A stretch of 64,000 nt of DNA, taken from Bacteroidota bacterium (GTDB lineage Bacteria; Bacteroidota; Bacteroidia; Chitinophagales; Chitinophagaceae). Made by a program: the position numbers and the translations under genes. The DNA is taken from positions 1-64,000 of the forward strand of contig JAFDXN010000060.1 in assembly GCA_018267915.1 (NCBI GenBank), given 5' to 3'. This document shows positions 43,959 through 52,500 of this stretch, in pieces (the first letter of the stretch is position 1; every line of letters begins with the position of its first letter). The notes beneath the pieces were generated by a model. The model saw only the letters and a program-made list of their open reading frames with translations, did no database searches and was not told where the DNA came from.

Positions 43959-45158
43959 TTAGGCGATAAACTCGTTGATCGCCTGAATGTATTGGCAGCC
44001 CGGTGTCGCCTGGTTGCGCATTTTTAGCGCAAGGCTGTTCAGCACCTTCTGTATTTTCTCCTTCGAGTCATTTCCGTAAGTGTAGATCGTCTCTATCTCC
44101 TGCAGCTTGCTTTTCACTTCGCGCAGTATCGGCACATGCTTGCGCAGGTCATACCACTCGGCAAATTCCTGCATATGCTGGCTGATGATCTCCATTGCTT
44201 TCGGCACCTCCTGCCTGCGTTTGGTCAGCGTTTCATCCTTTATCTTCGATAGCTCGTCCACATTTACCAGTGTCACGTTAGGCAGTAGTCCCGCTTTAGC
44301 TTCTACATTGCAGGGTATCGATAGGTCTATGATCAGTTTTTCGCCTTTCCCTTCCAGTTGTTCACTCAGTACGATCGGTTCTTCAGCCCCTGTGGATACC
44401 AATATGATGTCCGCTTCATTTATTGCTTCGTCTAGCTGGCTTATCGATGCATAGGTCAGGCCCATTTCTTCCGCCAGTTGCACCGCTTTGTCCTCGGTCC
44501 TGTTAATAAGGGTGATATTTCTGGTTTGCAGATAGTCCACCAGGTTTTTGCAGGCGCTATGGCCTATCTTACCTGTGCCTACCAGTAGTATCTTTTTATC
44601 TGCTATATCGCTGTAGCGCTCTTTGATGTACTGCACCGCTGCAAACGATACCGATACAGTACCGCCACTCAGTTGCGTCTCAGTTTTAATTGCCTTCGAC
44701 GATTGCAGCATCGAATTGATGAGCCTTTCCGTGAAGGTGCCGATGAACCCATGCCCTTTGGCAAATTTCACCGCCTTTTTTATCTGTCCCAGTATCTCGT
44801 AATCCCCCAATATCTGCGAATCCAATCCCGCACTCACGTTAAAAAGGTGTTGTACTGCATCGAAGCCGCTTTTGATATAAGCAAGCTGCTCGAATGTCTC
44901 GCGGTCGCCACTGGCTTGGGAGCAGAGTAGGTCAGTCAACTGGTCCCGTTCGCTGCACAAGGCATAGATCTCGGTCCTGTTGCAGGTCGATAGCACAAAA
45001 AGCTCCCGTATGCCGGCTGCCTTTGCCAGTTCCAGTATGTTACCGTATTGCTCATCGTTTATTGCAAAAAGGCCTCTTACACAGGCATCGGTCTTTTTGT
45101 AGTTGATCCCTGCTACAGTGAATTGGTCTATTTCGCTATGCTTGTGATTCTTGTGCAT
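43959..45158 (-). CDS. hemA: Glutamyl-tRNA reductase
   Basis: HemA reduces glutamyl-tRNA to glutamate 1-semialdehyde, the first committed step of the C5 heme pathway. The catalytic cysteine is Cys59 in VLSTCNRTEIYA. The NADPH domain starts with KILLVGTGKIGHSACKNL (about residue 190) and the C-terminal dimerisation helix follows. The 399-residue length is near the E. coli size. It is first in the minus-strand operon hemA-C-D-E-F-B-L, with a -7 box at 45181-45188. Confidence 0.96.
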   Translation of the reverse strand: MHKNHKHSEIDQFTVAGINYKKTDACVRGLFAINDEQYGNILELAKAAGIRELFVLSTCNRTEIYALCSERDQLTDLLCSQASGDRETFEQLAYIKSGFDAVQHLFNVSAGLDSQILGDYEILGQIKKAVKFAKGHGFIGTFTERLINSMLQSSKAIKTETQLSGGTVSVSFAAVQYIKERYSDIADKKILLVGTGKIGHSACKNLVDYLQTRNITLINRTEDKAVQLAEEMGLTYASISQLDEAINEADIILVSTGAEEPIVLSEQLEGKGEKLIIDLSIPCNVEAKAGLLPNVTLVNVDELSKIKDETLTKRRQEVPKAMEIISQHMQEFAEWYDLRKHVPILREVKSKLQEIETIYTYGNDSKEKIQKVLNSLALKMRNQATPGCQYIQAINEFIA

Positions 45159-45180
45159 TCAGGCTGGAAGAAGTACGGCA

Positions 45181-45188
45181 CAAAGATA
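45181..45188 (-). promoter_or_regulatory. -7 box of the hem operon
   Basis: The minus strand reads TATCTTTG, a full TAnnTTTG match, 22 nt before the hemA ATG at 45158. The divergent hemH start is at 45316; a weaker TTTCTTTG lies upstream of hemH at about 45274. Confidence 0.5.
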
Positions 45189-45315
45189 TTTCAGCACTCC
45201 CTTACGGTCTAATGTTTGTGTCATGCCTGCGTCATTTGTGCCTATGATTTTTATCATCACTCGTTTATCTTAGCTTTCTTTGCAGGGCATTCACAAATCG
45301 TAGGTTTTTTAAGAT

Positions 45316-46371
45316 ATGTCAGGAGCTAATAAGCGCGCAATTGTACTCATGAATCTCGGTTCTCCCGATTCCACGGCGGTTAAAGATGTCAGGAAATACC
45401 TGAGACAATTCCTTATGGACAAGCGTGTGTTGGACATTCCTTATATTAACCGTTTTCTTCTTGTAAATGTCATCATTGCTCCCACCAGGGCTCCAAAGTC
45501 AGCGGAAGCATACCGTATCGTATGGACGAAAGATGGCTCGCCGCTTATATCGCTCACCCGGCAGTTGCAGCAGGCCTTGCAGCAGCAGGTCGATTGCCCG
45601 GTGGAGATAGCGATGCGCTATGGCAATCCCTCGGTTAGGCAGGCTTTCGATAATATTGCCCGCGATCATAAAGATGTAACCGAGGTCATATTACTGCCGC
45701 TGTATCCGCATTACGCAATGGCCAGTTACGAAACGGCAGTTGTAGATGCGGAGGAAACGCATAAAAAAGGGAGCTATTCATTTAGCATCCGCACCATAAG
45801 GCCTTTCTATAATGATGCCGGTTACCTGGAGGCCCTTGCAGAGCGCATTAAGCCTTATGTCGAAGGCGATTACGATCACCTTTTGTTCAGCTACCATGGC
45901 ATACCCGAGCGCCAGGTCATTAAAGAAGATGTTACCGGGCATCACTGTTTGCAGTCTGCCGACTGTTGCGATACTCCCAGCCCGGCGCACAGCAAGTGTT
46001 ACCGTCATCAGTGCTTCGCAACTACCAAGAGAGTTGTCGAGATGCTGAATATCCCTGCTTCTAAATACAGTAATTCCTTTCAGTCACGGCTTGGCCGCAC
46101 ACCCTGGCTCACTCCCTTCACCGATTATCGTCTGGCCGAATTACCCGCTGAAGGAAAGAAAAAATTACTCATCGTAAGCCCGGCATTCGTCAGCGACTGC
46201 CTGGAGACACTTGAGGAATTGGCCGAACGTGGCAAGGAAACCTTTATTCATGCAGGAGGCCAGGAATACAATTATATACCTTGCATAAACGTGCAGCCTT
46301 CATGGGTCCGCACGATCGCGGGTTGGTACGAGTCCATCGCCCATGGCGAAAAAGAGATGTTATTGCAATAG
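45316..46371 (+). CDS. hemH: Ferrochelatase
   Basis: HemH inserts ferrous iron into protoporphyrin IX to form protoheme. The 351-residue protein has the catalytic histidine in LFSYHGIPERQV (about residue 195) and the FVSDCLETLEELAERGKETFI segment with the conserved glutamates. LMNLGSPDSTAVKDVRKYLRQF forms the N-terminus. The segment SADCCDTPSPAHSKCYRHQC has several cysteines, which may mark a metal site or Fe-S cluster, but this is not certain. It is divergent from hemA and overlaps nothing; hemJ starts 2 nt after its stop. Confidence 0.95.
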   Translation: MSGANKRAIVLMNLGSPDSTAVKDVRKYLRQFLMDKRVLDIPYINRFLLVNVIIAPTRAPKSAEAYRIVWTKDGSPLISLTRQLQQALQQQVDCPVEIAMRYGNPSVRQAFDNIARDHKDVTEVILLPLYPHYAMASYETAVVDAEETHKKGSYSFSIRTIRPFYNDAGYLEALAERIKPYVEGDYDHLLFSYHGIPERQVIKEDVTGHHCLQSADCCDTPSPAHSKCYRHQCFATTKRVVEMLNIPASKYSNSFQSRLGRTPWLTPFTDYRLAELPAEGKKKLLIVSPAFVSDCLETLEELAERGKETFIHAGGQEYNYIPCINVQPSWVRTIAGWYESIAHGEKEMLLQ

Positions 46372-46373
46372 TT

Positions 46374-46937
46374 ATGTACACATACGTCAAGGCGCTCCAT
46401 ATCATTTTCATCGTCACCTGGTTTGCAGGGATGTTTTACATTGTTCGGCTCTTTATCTATAACACCGAGGCCAACGATAAGCCCGAGCCCGAAAAGACAA
46501 TATTGCAAAACCAGTTCGGTATCATGATCCGCCGCCTTTGGTTCGGTATCACCTGGCCATCAGCCATACTTACGTTGATACTCGGCCCGTGGGTTTGGTA
46601 TTCTTTATACACCTTCAATAATTTACCGCAATGGCTCGCGGTAAAACTCTGTTTTGTCGCCGGCCTTTACGCATATTTCTTTACGCTGCACGCTATTTAT
46701 AAACAGCAATCCAAAGGCATCTTCAAATATTCATCGCAAAAACTCCGCATCTGGAACGAAGTAGCCACTATCTTCCTCGTGGCAATTGTAATGCTTGCTG
46801 TTGTAAAGGAAAGTATGAGCTGGCTCTGGGGTATTATAGGATTGTTACTATTTGTTGTAGCCCTGATGAGTGCGATAAAGATTTATAAACTTATCCGTAG
46901 AAAGGGAACTGCTGAGAATGATCCTGGCGATCATTAG
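46374..46937 (+). CDS. hemJ: Protoporphyrinogen IX oxidase HemJ
   Basis: HemJ is the membrane-bound protoporphyrinogen oxidase common in bacteria that lack HemG and HemY. Using the ATG at 46374 the protein has 187 residues with four or five membrane helices. The essential histidine lies in ALHIIFIVTWFAGMFYI (about residue 9) and the essential lysine in LAVKLCFVAGLYAY (about 88). An upstream start at 46281 would run within hemH, so it is rejected. Next to hemH it completes the pathway from glutamyl-tRNA to heme. Confidence 0.9.
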   Translation: MYTYVKALHIIFIVTWFAGMFYIVRLFIYNTEANDKPEPEKTILQNQFGIMIRRLWFGITWPSAILTLILGPWVWYSLYTFNNLPQWLAVKLCFVAGLYAYFFTLHAIYKQQSKGIFKYSSQKLRIWNEVATIFLVAIVMLAVVKESMSWLWGIIGLLLFVVALMSAIKIYKLIRRKGTAENDPGDH

Positions 46938-46957
46938 TTTCTTGATCGTGTTCAGAC

Positions 46958-48448
46958 TTACTTGCCCGACAGTCGGTTCACGCCCGCCTTTGCCTGCTGA
47001 TCTATCGATGCCTGGTAATCATGTCCACGCATGCTTAGTGCCAGTTGATAACTTGCTAGTGCCTGCGCGGCTTGTCCGCCACGCTCATAGATAAAGCCTA
47101 TTTGCAGGGCAGATCTCGCGGCGAAGTGTTCCGGGCGTTGTTTGCCCATGTTGATAGCGTATTGATAATATTGTATGGCCCGTTTGTCGTCATTCAGCTC
47201 GTCGTATATCCTGCCAAGCCTGAAGAAATACTCCAGTTTGTCACTCATACTCTTGTAGTCAGTTTCTTTATAGCTGCTTATCTTTTCAAAGGCTTGCTTA
47301 TAAAATCCGCCATCTGTCAGCAATCTCGCCTGCAACAGGCCCATGTTCGGCCATGGTTCATTTTTGCAGGTCCTTACCGCCTGCTTGTCTGCATCCACTT
47401 GTGTGGTTCCCTGGCTCAGCACTTGCTGCCGGCAGCGTTCCGCCTGCTGTTGGTTTTGTTGCAGGTAATATGCCAGCGACATTTTCTGCCAGGCATCCTT
47501 TACGAACGTCCGGCCCTTGTAATTATTAATGAAACGCTGGTAATAATTCACGCATCCCGGGTCTAATTTGTAAAAAAGTGCATTCCCCGTCTCATAGTCA
47601 AACACAGGATATAGGCCATAGTTGGCTTCACGTGATGCTTCCTTCAGTATCCTGAGGGCGTCATCAGCTTTTCTGTTGTTGAGGGCGATATTCGCTTTCA
47701 CAAAGCTGTTCAGTAAGTTGCCCTGGGTATTTAAGTTGCTCTTGTTCAGGAAGGCCCACACTTCATCATGCTGCGACATCAGGTAAAACCTGAGATACGC
47801 GTAGTAGATGATCGCTTCATGCTCTAGCAGATCATTTTCATGGTGTTTGCTGATAAAGCCGGCCAATAGCCCTACACCTTTCCGCACATCACCCTTCATC
47901 CCGAATAGCGACGCCACCCATTTATAATCTTCCGGTATACCACCGAGTGTGGCTTGCTCCAGCCCCAGGTACACATTGTTATATTCAAACGATGGGAACA
48001 GGTCCCGGTTTTCCTTCAGCAACAGGTAAGACTTCCTGAAGAGCGTCACAGCCTTTAAGTTTTCCCCCATCCTGATGTACACCAGTGCCCATTGCAGGTT
48101 TATACCTGCCTTGCAAAAGCGATACCAGGGGTCCTTTTGATTGCCTCTAGATAACAGCTCCAGCCTATCCTCAAGGTGGCCGCTACGCTGTTCCATGTCC
48201 TTTTTATCACCGTTGAAAAGTAAGGTCAGGCAATCCTCATAGTTGCCGATAAAGGTGGTCATAAGGTTATTAGGTCGCGTCCTCATCTCCTGCACCAGTA
48301 CGTTCCTCGCTTCGCCAAAGCGCATAGCGGTAACATATTCGTATGCTTTGCTGCAATTGGCATCGTAGTCATATATGTAGATATCGGCCTTTCCCACGTT
48401 CCACAGCAAGCAGGTCAGCAATGTTATCGCGGGGAATTTTCTGGTCAT
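46958..48448 (-). CDS. TPR-repeat secreted or periplasmic protein
   Basis: With the ATG at 48448 the protein has 496 residues and a signal peptide (MTRKFPAITLLTCLLWNVGKA). The remainder is helical, with multiple TPR-like segments, for example FRLGRIYDELNDDKRAIQYYQYAINMG and ALQIGFIYERGGQAAQALASYQLALSMRG, given only in shortened form. A central cysteine cluster (ERCRQQ, RTCKNE) is present. The function is unknown; the repeat class suggests protein binding. A -7 box ends so close to the ATG at 48448 that the mRNA may be leaderless, and this also rejects the longer start (48457, TTG). Confidence 0.8.
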   Translation of the reverse strand: MTRKFPAITLLTCLLWNVGKADIYIYDYDANCSKAYEYVTAMRFGEARNVLVQEMRTRPNNLMTTFIGNYEDCLTLLFNGDKKDMEQRSGHLEDRLELLSRGNQKDPWYRFCKAGINLQWALVYIRMGENLKAVTLFRKSYLLLKENRDLFPSFEYNNVYLGLEQATLGGIPEDYKWVASLFGMKGDVRKGVGLLAGFISKHHENDLLEHEAIIYYAYLRFYLMSQHDEVWAFLNKSNLNTQGNLLNSFVKANIALNNRKADDALRILKEASREANYGLYPVFDYETGNALFYKLDPGCVNYYQRFINNYKGRTFVKDAWQKMSLAYYLQQNQQQAERCRQQVLSQGTTQVDADKQAVRTCKNEPWPNMGLLQARLLTDGGFYKQAFEKISSYKETDYKSMSDKLEYFFRLGRIYDELNDDKRAIQYYQYAINMGKQRPEHFAARSALQIGFIYERGGQAAQALASYQLALSMRGHDYQASIDQQAKAGVNRLSGK

Positions 48449-48454
48449 CCACCA

Positions 48455-48462
48455 CAAATTTA
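48455..48462 (-). promoter_or_regulatory. -7 box of the TPR gene, near-leaderless placement
   Basis: The minus strand reads TAAATTTG, ending at 48455, with the ATG beginning at 48448. The transcript would start at or next to the start codon. Confidence 0.4.
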
Positions 48463-48635
48463 AACCTTAGCAGGCTATTTCGTTGTCCGCATCGTCTTAT
48501 ATAAAAATAAATGCGTAACAATTTGATTGATTTTTTATTGCGATTTTAATACCGCTTTAAGAGTACTTGTTACTTACTGTCAGGCTTATATATATTTTAA
48601 CCCTTCCTAATTTTTTGAAATGGTTGGTTTAACCA

Positions 48636-48667
48636 TTTGCATAGACACTTATTGCATAGTATCTTTG
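48636..48667 (+). promoter_or_regulatory. Promoter of the EGF-like lipoprotein gene
   Basis: TTTG (48636-48639) and TATCTTTG (48660-48667) are separated by 20 nt, a strong Bacteroidota promoter. The start would be near 48674, about 33 nt before the ATG at 48707. Confidence 0.75.
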
Positions 48668-48706
48668 GCACAGGATTTGAAATCATTTAACAAAAATTAG
48701 CTATTT

Positions 48707-49207
48707 ATGAAATTAATTCGTCAAATTGCGTTAGCCACAGCGTTAACAATCGGCGCTTTCAGCGTTGTAACTTACACATCTTGCAGCAAAGACAACTGTA
48801 AAAGTGTAGTGTGTAAAAATGGAGGTACTTGTAACAGTACCGATGGTTCTTGCTCTTGTGCTACTGGTTACGAAGGCACGGACTGTGCCACTTTAAGCAG
48901 GGATAAATTCGTTGGCGTTTACACCGGTAATGAAGCCTGTACAGTTGGTTCTGACAACTATAGCATCACCTTGACTGCCGCTTCAGATGCTTTAAAGCTG
49001 ACCCTGACAAATTTGTACAATCAGTCATTTACTGCTACTTGCACAATGACTGGCAAGAACACGTTTAGCTTCTCTGGTTCTCAGACAACTACCACAACTA
49101 CAACCTTCAATGGTACTGGTACTTTGACAGATAATACACTCACAGTGTCATATTCTATTAATAACGGTGTCTCAACAAACACATGTACTTTTACTGGTAC
49201 TAAATAA
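48707..49207 (+). CDS. EGF-like domain lipoprotein
   Basis: The 166-residue protein starts with MKLIRQIALATALTIGAFSV and has a lipobox-like TYTSC; the Cys at about 26 may be lipidated. Next comes an EGF-like module of six cysteines: CKSVVCKNGGTCNSTDGSCSCATGYEGTDC spans about residues 31-60 (C-x4-C-x5-C-x6-C-x-C-x8-C pattern). The C-terminal part is a Thr/Ser-rich beta domain (TTTTTTTFNGTGTL). EGF modules occur in several Bacteroidota surface proteins. Function unknown, surface adhesion is a guess. Promoter and a long terminator flank it, so it is a stand-alone unit. Confidence 0.82.
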   Translation: MKLIRQIALATALTIGAFSVVTYTSCSKDNCKSVVCKNGGTCNSTDGSCSCATGYEGTDCATLSRDKFVGVYTGNEACTVGSDNYSITLTAASDALKLTLTNLYNQSFTATCTMTGKNTFSFSGSQTTTTTTTFNGTGTLTDNTLTVSYSINNGVSTNTCTFTGTK

Positions 49208-49223
49208 GTTTGGATACTAAAAT

Positions 49224-49264
49224 AAATGAAAACAGGCGCTCAAAGCGCCTGTTTTCATTTTTGG
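49224..49264. terminator. Long bidirectional terminator
   Basis: AAATGAAAACAGGCGCT (49224-49240) pairs perfectly over 17 bp with its complement at 49244-49260 around a CAA loop. A short T run follows. It serves the EGF-like gene and the convergent lipoprotein. Confidence 0.9.
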
Positions 49265-49280
49265 GAATCTCCTCGCATTA

Positions 49281-49682
49281 TTACTTCATGCTGGGCTTGC
49301 CATTTCCTACAGTTTTTTCCTTTGGCTGCTGTGCATTGCCGGGGTTGCGCATATCAGGCTTGCCGTTGCCAACCGTAGCAGGTTGAGGTGCAGGTGCAGG
49401 CGTCGGAGTTGCTGCAGGCTTGCTGCTATGATGGCTGGGCGCAGGTGCAGCACTCGCACTGGCTCCCTTCATTGCGTTGATCATAGAGTCAGCCTTCGCC
49501 TGGGCCAAAGCATTGATCGATGAGTCGTTCTTGGCCTGCATCTGTACAGTCATCTCCTGCACTTTTACATTCACCATTGAGTCTACCTGGGCCTGGCTCA
49601 TACCGGCGTTCTGTCCGCCATTGTTGCACGATGCAAGCGCCATCAGGCCGCCGGCAAGGAATAAAATGGATTGTTTTTTCAT
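49281..49682 (-). CDS. Predicted lipoprotein with Pro/Ala linker and duplicated VGNGKP motif
   Basis: The 133-residue protein has a lipobox (GLMALASC, lipid Cys at about 19). After it comes a coiled-coil-like segment (QVDSMVNVKVQEMTVQMQAK), then a proline/alanine-rich linker (SKPAATPTPAPAPQPA), then two copies of a short motif, ATVGNGKPDMR and KTVGNGKPSMK, the second at the C-terminus. No family recognised. The form suggests an anchored tether that presents the tail peptide to a partner. The promoter at 49705-49735 is strong. Confidence 0.75.
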   Translation of the reverse strand: MKKQSILFLAGGLMALASCNNGGQNAGMSQAQVDSMVNVKVQEMTVQMQAKNDSSINALAQAKADSMINAMKGASASAAPAPSHHSSKPAATPTPAPAPQPATVGNGKPDMRNPGNAQQPKEKTVGNGKPSMK

Positions 49683-49704
49683 TGTGTCGTGTTTTTTATT
49701 GTTG

Positions 49705-49735
49705 CAAAAATATCTAGTAATCCCTTACAGGCAAA
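49705..49735 (-). promoter_or_regulatory. Promoter of the VGNGKP lipoprotein gene
   Basis: On the minus strand TTTG (49732-49735) and TATTTTTG (49705-49712) are separated by 19 nt, an ideal spacing. The start is near 49700, about 18 nt before the ATG at 49682. Confidence 0.7.
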
Positions 49736-50070
49736 TAAGATGCCATAATTCACTCATTTCCACAAATGCCTGTGCTGCTATAGCTCCTCAAAACTCCTAA
49801 AAACATTTAAAAACTCATAATTATCGATAAAGAATCGCAATTTCCACCGTTTTTTCTGCAGATCCCCGATTCATTACCTAACCTTTATGCTTTTATTACC
49901 GTCCTATATTTTAAGGACGAGTGTAGGTTTTTAAACAAGGAATTACGTTTAAGTTGCAATGTATAAAGGTAATTTAAATCTAATCTCTGGTTAAGGGTGA
50001 AAATATAGCTTGCTATATCGTTTTTATTAGTTATTTTAGTACCAAATTGTTATTTGATAAATAAGTTTCT
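49736..50070. other. AT-rich non-coding gap before the FnIII T9SS gene
   Basis: About 330 nt with no convincing ORF, hairpin terminator or RNA gene. It must carry the promoter of the 50071 gene, but I see no clear TAnnTTTG. The segment TATTTTAG about 35-40 nt before the ATG is only a weak candidate. Confidence 0.5.
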
Positions 50071-52194
50071 ATGAAGAAGAGGTACCTTTCTCTCTTAATT
50101 ATTGTCTTATCAACACTATGCACCACTGGCTTGCGTGCGCAGATGTATTATTCGTTTGTTGACACCACCGAAAATTATCTGCCGGATACCCAGACCGTGG
50201 CGCCGATAACGACTCCATCTACATGGTGTACTGTCACAGGTACTTCTGACGAAGGCTATACTAATATCCTGCCTTTTTCGTTCCCCTTCTATTACAACAA
50301 TTACCCCACACCTTATACGCAACTGACAGCAAGCACCAATGGCTTTGCAGCCTTAGGCTCTGCGCTTACCAGCGCAATGCCCAATAATGATCTGACGCTT
50401 GGTGGCGGCACCAGCAGGCCCATCTTGGCCCCGCTTTGGGATAACCTGAAGTTGAAAAATCCTACGCCGAATCTTACGATGAGGTATGTTGTTTTGGGTA
50501 CGGCTCCCAACAGGGTATTTTCGTTGGAGTGGGTCGATGCGATCTTCCCCACTAATGCGAACCCAACCACTGCCTCGCTTTCATTTGAATTGAAATTGTA
50601 CGAGGGCTATAACGTGATCGACTTTGCTTACTTTATACCCAACGGCGGTAGCACCTATGCCAACCCTTCCGCATCCATAGGTATCACAGCTGTCGCCACA
50701 GCGAGTCCCAACTTCCTGTCTGTCCAGTCGCCCACCAACCCGACAACTGTTAGTTCCGTTACGGAGCAGAAGAACATCGGCTCAGACCCGCCGTCCGGCC
50801 AGGTTTACAGGTGGTTACCGCAATGCCCGGCCCCAGCCAACATACTTGCCAATTGCATGAGCTATTTCAGTGCAGATCTTAGCTGGTCTACACCTGCATT
50901 CCCACCTAACGGTCCTGTAGGTTATGAATATATCGTCGATCAGCTGGCAAATTCGCCCACTGTATCCGGTACACCGATTACTACTCCTTATGTTACGGTT
51001 ACAGGGCTCTCGCCGCTTACACAGTATTATGTACACGTTCGCACCAATTGCGGCATGGGTAATTATTCCGGCTGGGTTACATCCACTTTCACTACGGCGC
51101 CTTATTGTAGCCCTCCGCTGCTTTATGTGTCTGGTGTTTTCACCAATGTCAATACGGCCGGTGCTACAGTGAACTGGTCGGCCGCAAACATCACGGATTT
51201 CGAGTACGTACTCGATCAGACTCCTGTTGCCCCTACGGGTAATGGTATACCCACACAGCAATTACAAAAAACCTATACAGGTCTTTTGGCAGGTACCACC
51301 TACTATTTCCACATCAGGAGCGTTTGTACACCTTGCAATCACTCTCCGTGGGTCACGGTGGCATTTACTACACCCCCAAGGTGTACACAACCTACCAACC
51401 TTGCGATTAATAATGTTACTACTAACTCAGCCCTGTTGAGTTGGGATCCTGTTACCGGTGCCCTGGGATATCAATACGCGGTCGACCAGGCCTTCAATCC
51501 GCCTGTGGCTGGTACTTTTACAGCTAATACTACTGCCATAGCCGGTGGATTGCTGGCAGGAGCGGTTTACTTCCTGCACGTTCGCACCGATTGCGATAGT
51601 GGTAACTATTCTCCGTGGAGCACCGAGACATTTACCACTGCCGACCCGACTTGTCTCAAACCGAACAATGTGCATCAGACAGGTTATACACAAACGACTG
51701 CCACCTTTGCATGGAATGTCGTGAATGGAAACGCTGGCTACGAAGTAGTTGTTAATACGACACCTACCGTAAATTTCGGAGACGCAGTTAATTCTACGGG
51801 CTTCCCGGGCTACACTGCCACAGGTCTTACTGCTAACACGGATTATTATTTCCACGTTCGTACGAAGTGCAGTCCGAATCACCATTCAATTTGGGTGGAT
51901 CTGCCATTCCGTACCGATTTCCCGCTGAATGTCACTCAGGCAGCGCCTGCTAATAGGCTCACCGTTTCAGCTTATCCAAATCCTACGGGCGATATGCTGA
52001 CGGTAACTGTCGATGGTCCGCAAAATCCCGATGCAACGCTTGCACTGGAAGATGTCAACGGAAAGCTTATTACTTACGTGGCCATCATCGACGGCAAGGC
52101 CATAGTTGACCTCACTCCATTGCCGCAGGCCTTATACTTTGTTCGTTATACTGACAAGTATAACACTGACGTGATCAAGGTTTATAAGAAATAA
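50071..52194 (+). CDS. T9SS type A secreted protein with four fibronectin type III repeats
   Basis: The 707-residue protein has a signal peptide (MKKRYLSLLIIVLSTLCTTGLRA), an N-terminal beta-rich domain (about 25-245), four FnIII-like repeats (about 250-625) and a C-terminal T9SS type A domain (LTVSAYPNPTGDMLTVTV, about 630-707). The repeats share the pattern TGL.P.T.YYVHVRT.C..GNYSGWV, for example TGLSPLTQYYVHVRTNCG and TGLTANTDYYFHVRTKCS. Internal cysteine pairs may form disulfides. The gene is a paralogue of the partial gene at 1-1451. Surface-located by T9SS. It is monocistronic with a strong terminator. Confidence 0.88.
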   Translation: MKKRYLSLLIIVLSTLCTTGLRAQMYYSFVDTTENYLPDTQTVAPITTPSTWCTVTGTSDEGYTNILPFSFPFYYNNYPTPYTQLTASTNGFAALGSALTSAMPNNDLTLGGGTSRPILAPLWDNLKLKNPTPNLTMRYVVLGTAPNRVFSLEWVDAIFPTNANPTTASLSFELKLYEGYNVIDFAYFIPNGGSTYANPSASIGITAVATASPNFLSVQSPTNPTTVSSVTEQKNIGSDPPSGQVYRWLPQCPAPANILANCMSYFSADLSWSTPAFPPNGPVGYEYIVDQLANSPTVSGTPITTPYVTVTGLSPLTQYYVHVRTNCGMGNYSGWVTSTFTTAPYCSPPLLYVSGVFTNVNTAGATVNWSAANITDFEYVLDQTPVAPTGNGIPTQQLQKTYTGLLAGTTYYFHIRSVCTPCNHSPWVTVAFTTPPRCTQPTNLAINNVTTNSALLSWDPVTGALGYQYAVDQAFNPPVAGTFTANTTAIAGGLLAGAVYFLHVRTDCDSGNYSPWSTETFTTADPTCLKPNNVHQTGYTQTTATFAWNVVNGNAGYEVVVNTTPTVNFGDAVNSTGFPGYTATGLTANTDYYFHVRTKCSPNHHSIWVDLPFRTDFPLNVTQAAPANRLTVSAYPNPTGDMLTVTVDGPQNPDATLALEDVNGKLITYVAIIDGKAIVDLTPLPQALYFVRYTDKYNTDVIKVYKK

Positions 52195-52213
52195 TTGACT
52201 TCTTAATTGATGA

Positions 52214-52248
52214 TAAAAAAAGTCCTGCATTTTGCAGGACTTTTTTTT
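52214..52248 (+). terminator. Terminator of the FnIII T9SS gene
   Basis: AAAAAAAGTCCTGCA pairs with TGCAGGACTTTTTTT around TTT, followed by more T. It is placed 20 nt after the stop. Confidence 0.92.
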
Positions 52249-52291
52249 GTGCTGTGTAGGTTGTATTGCTATAAATTTTATTAAAACAACA

Positions 52292-52324
52292 TTTGCAGAT
52301 TTCAGAAAATTGCAGTTATCTTTG
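52292..52324 (+). promoter_or_regulatory. Promoter of tRNA-Asp
   Basis: TTTG (52292-52295) and TATCTTTG (52317-52324) are 21 nt apart, as for rpsF. The mature tRNA begins 18 nt downstream at 52342. Confidence 0.7.
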
Positions 52325-52341
52325 CTGCCCCAACAGGGTAC

Positions 52342-52415
52342 GGATCGGTAGTTCAGTCGGTTAGAATGCCGCCCTGTCACGGCGGAGGTCGCGGGTTCGA
52401 GTCCCGTCCGGTCCG
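52342..52415 (+). tRNA. tRNA-Asp (anticodon GTC)
   Basis: The 74-nt cloverleaf is complete. The acceptor stem is GGATCGG with CCGGTCC (one G-T pair), and the anticodon stem is CCGCC/GGCGG with the loop CTGTCAC, so the anticodon GTC is at 52376-52378. The T arm is GCGGG-TTCGAGT-CCCGT. The discriminator base is G (52415), as expected for tRNA-Asp. The CCA end is not encoded (next bases are CA). A terminator follows. Confidence 0.97.
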
Positions 52416-52421
52416 CAAAAA

Positions 52422-52446
52422 GTCTCACAACTGTGAGGCTTTTTTG
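52422..52446 (+). terminator. Terminator of tRNA-Asp
   Basis: GTCTCAC (52422-52428) pairs with GTGAGGC (52433-52439) with one G-T pair, then a run of T. Confidence 0.8.
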
Positions 52447-52500
52447 CTTTTTTGAACACTGGCTTTACTATTTGTTCTTCGCAAAATTGCTGTGGTAGTT

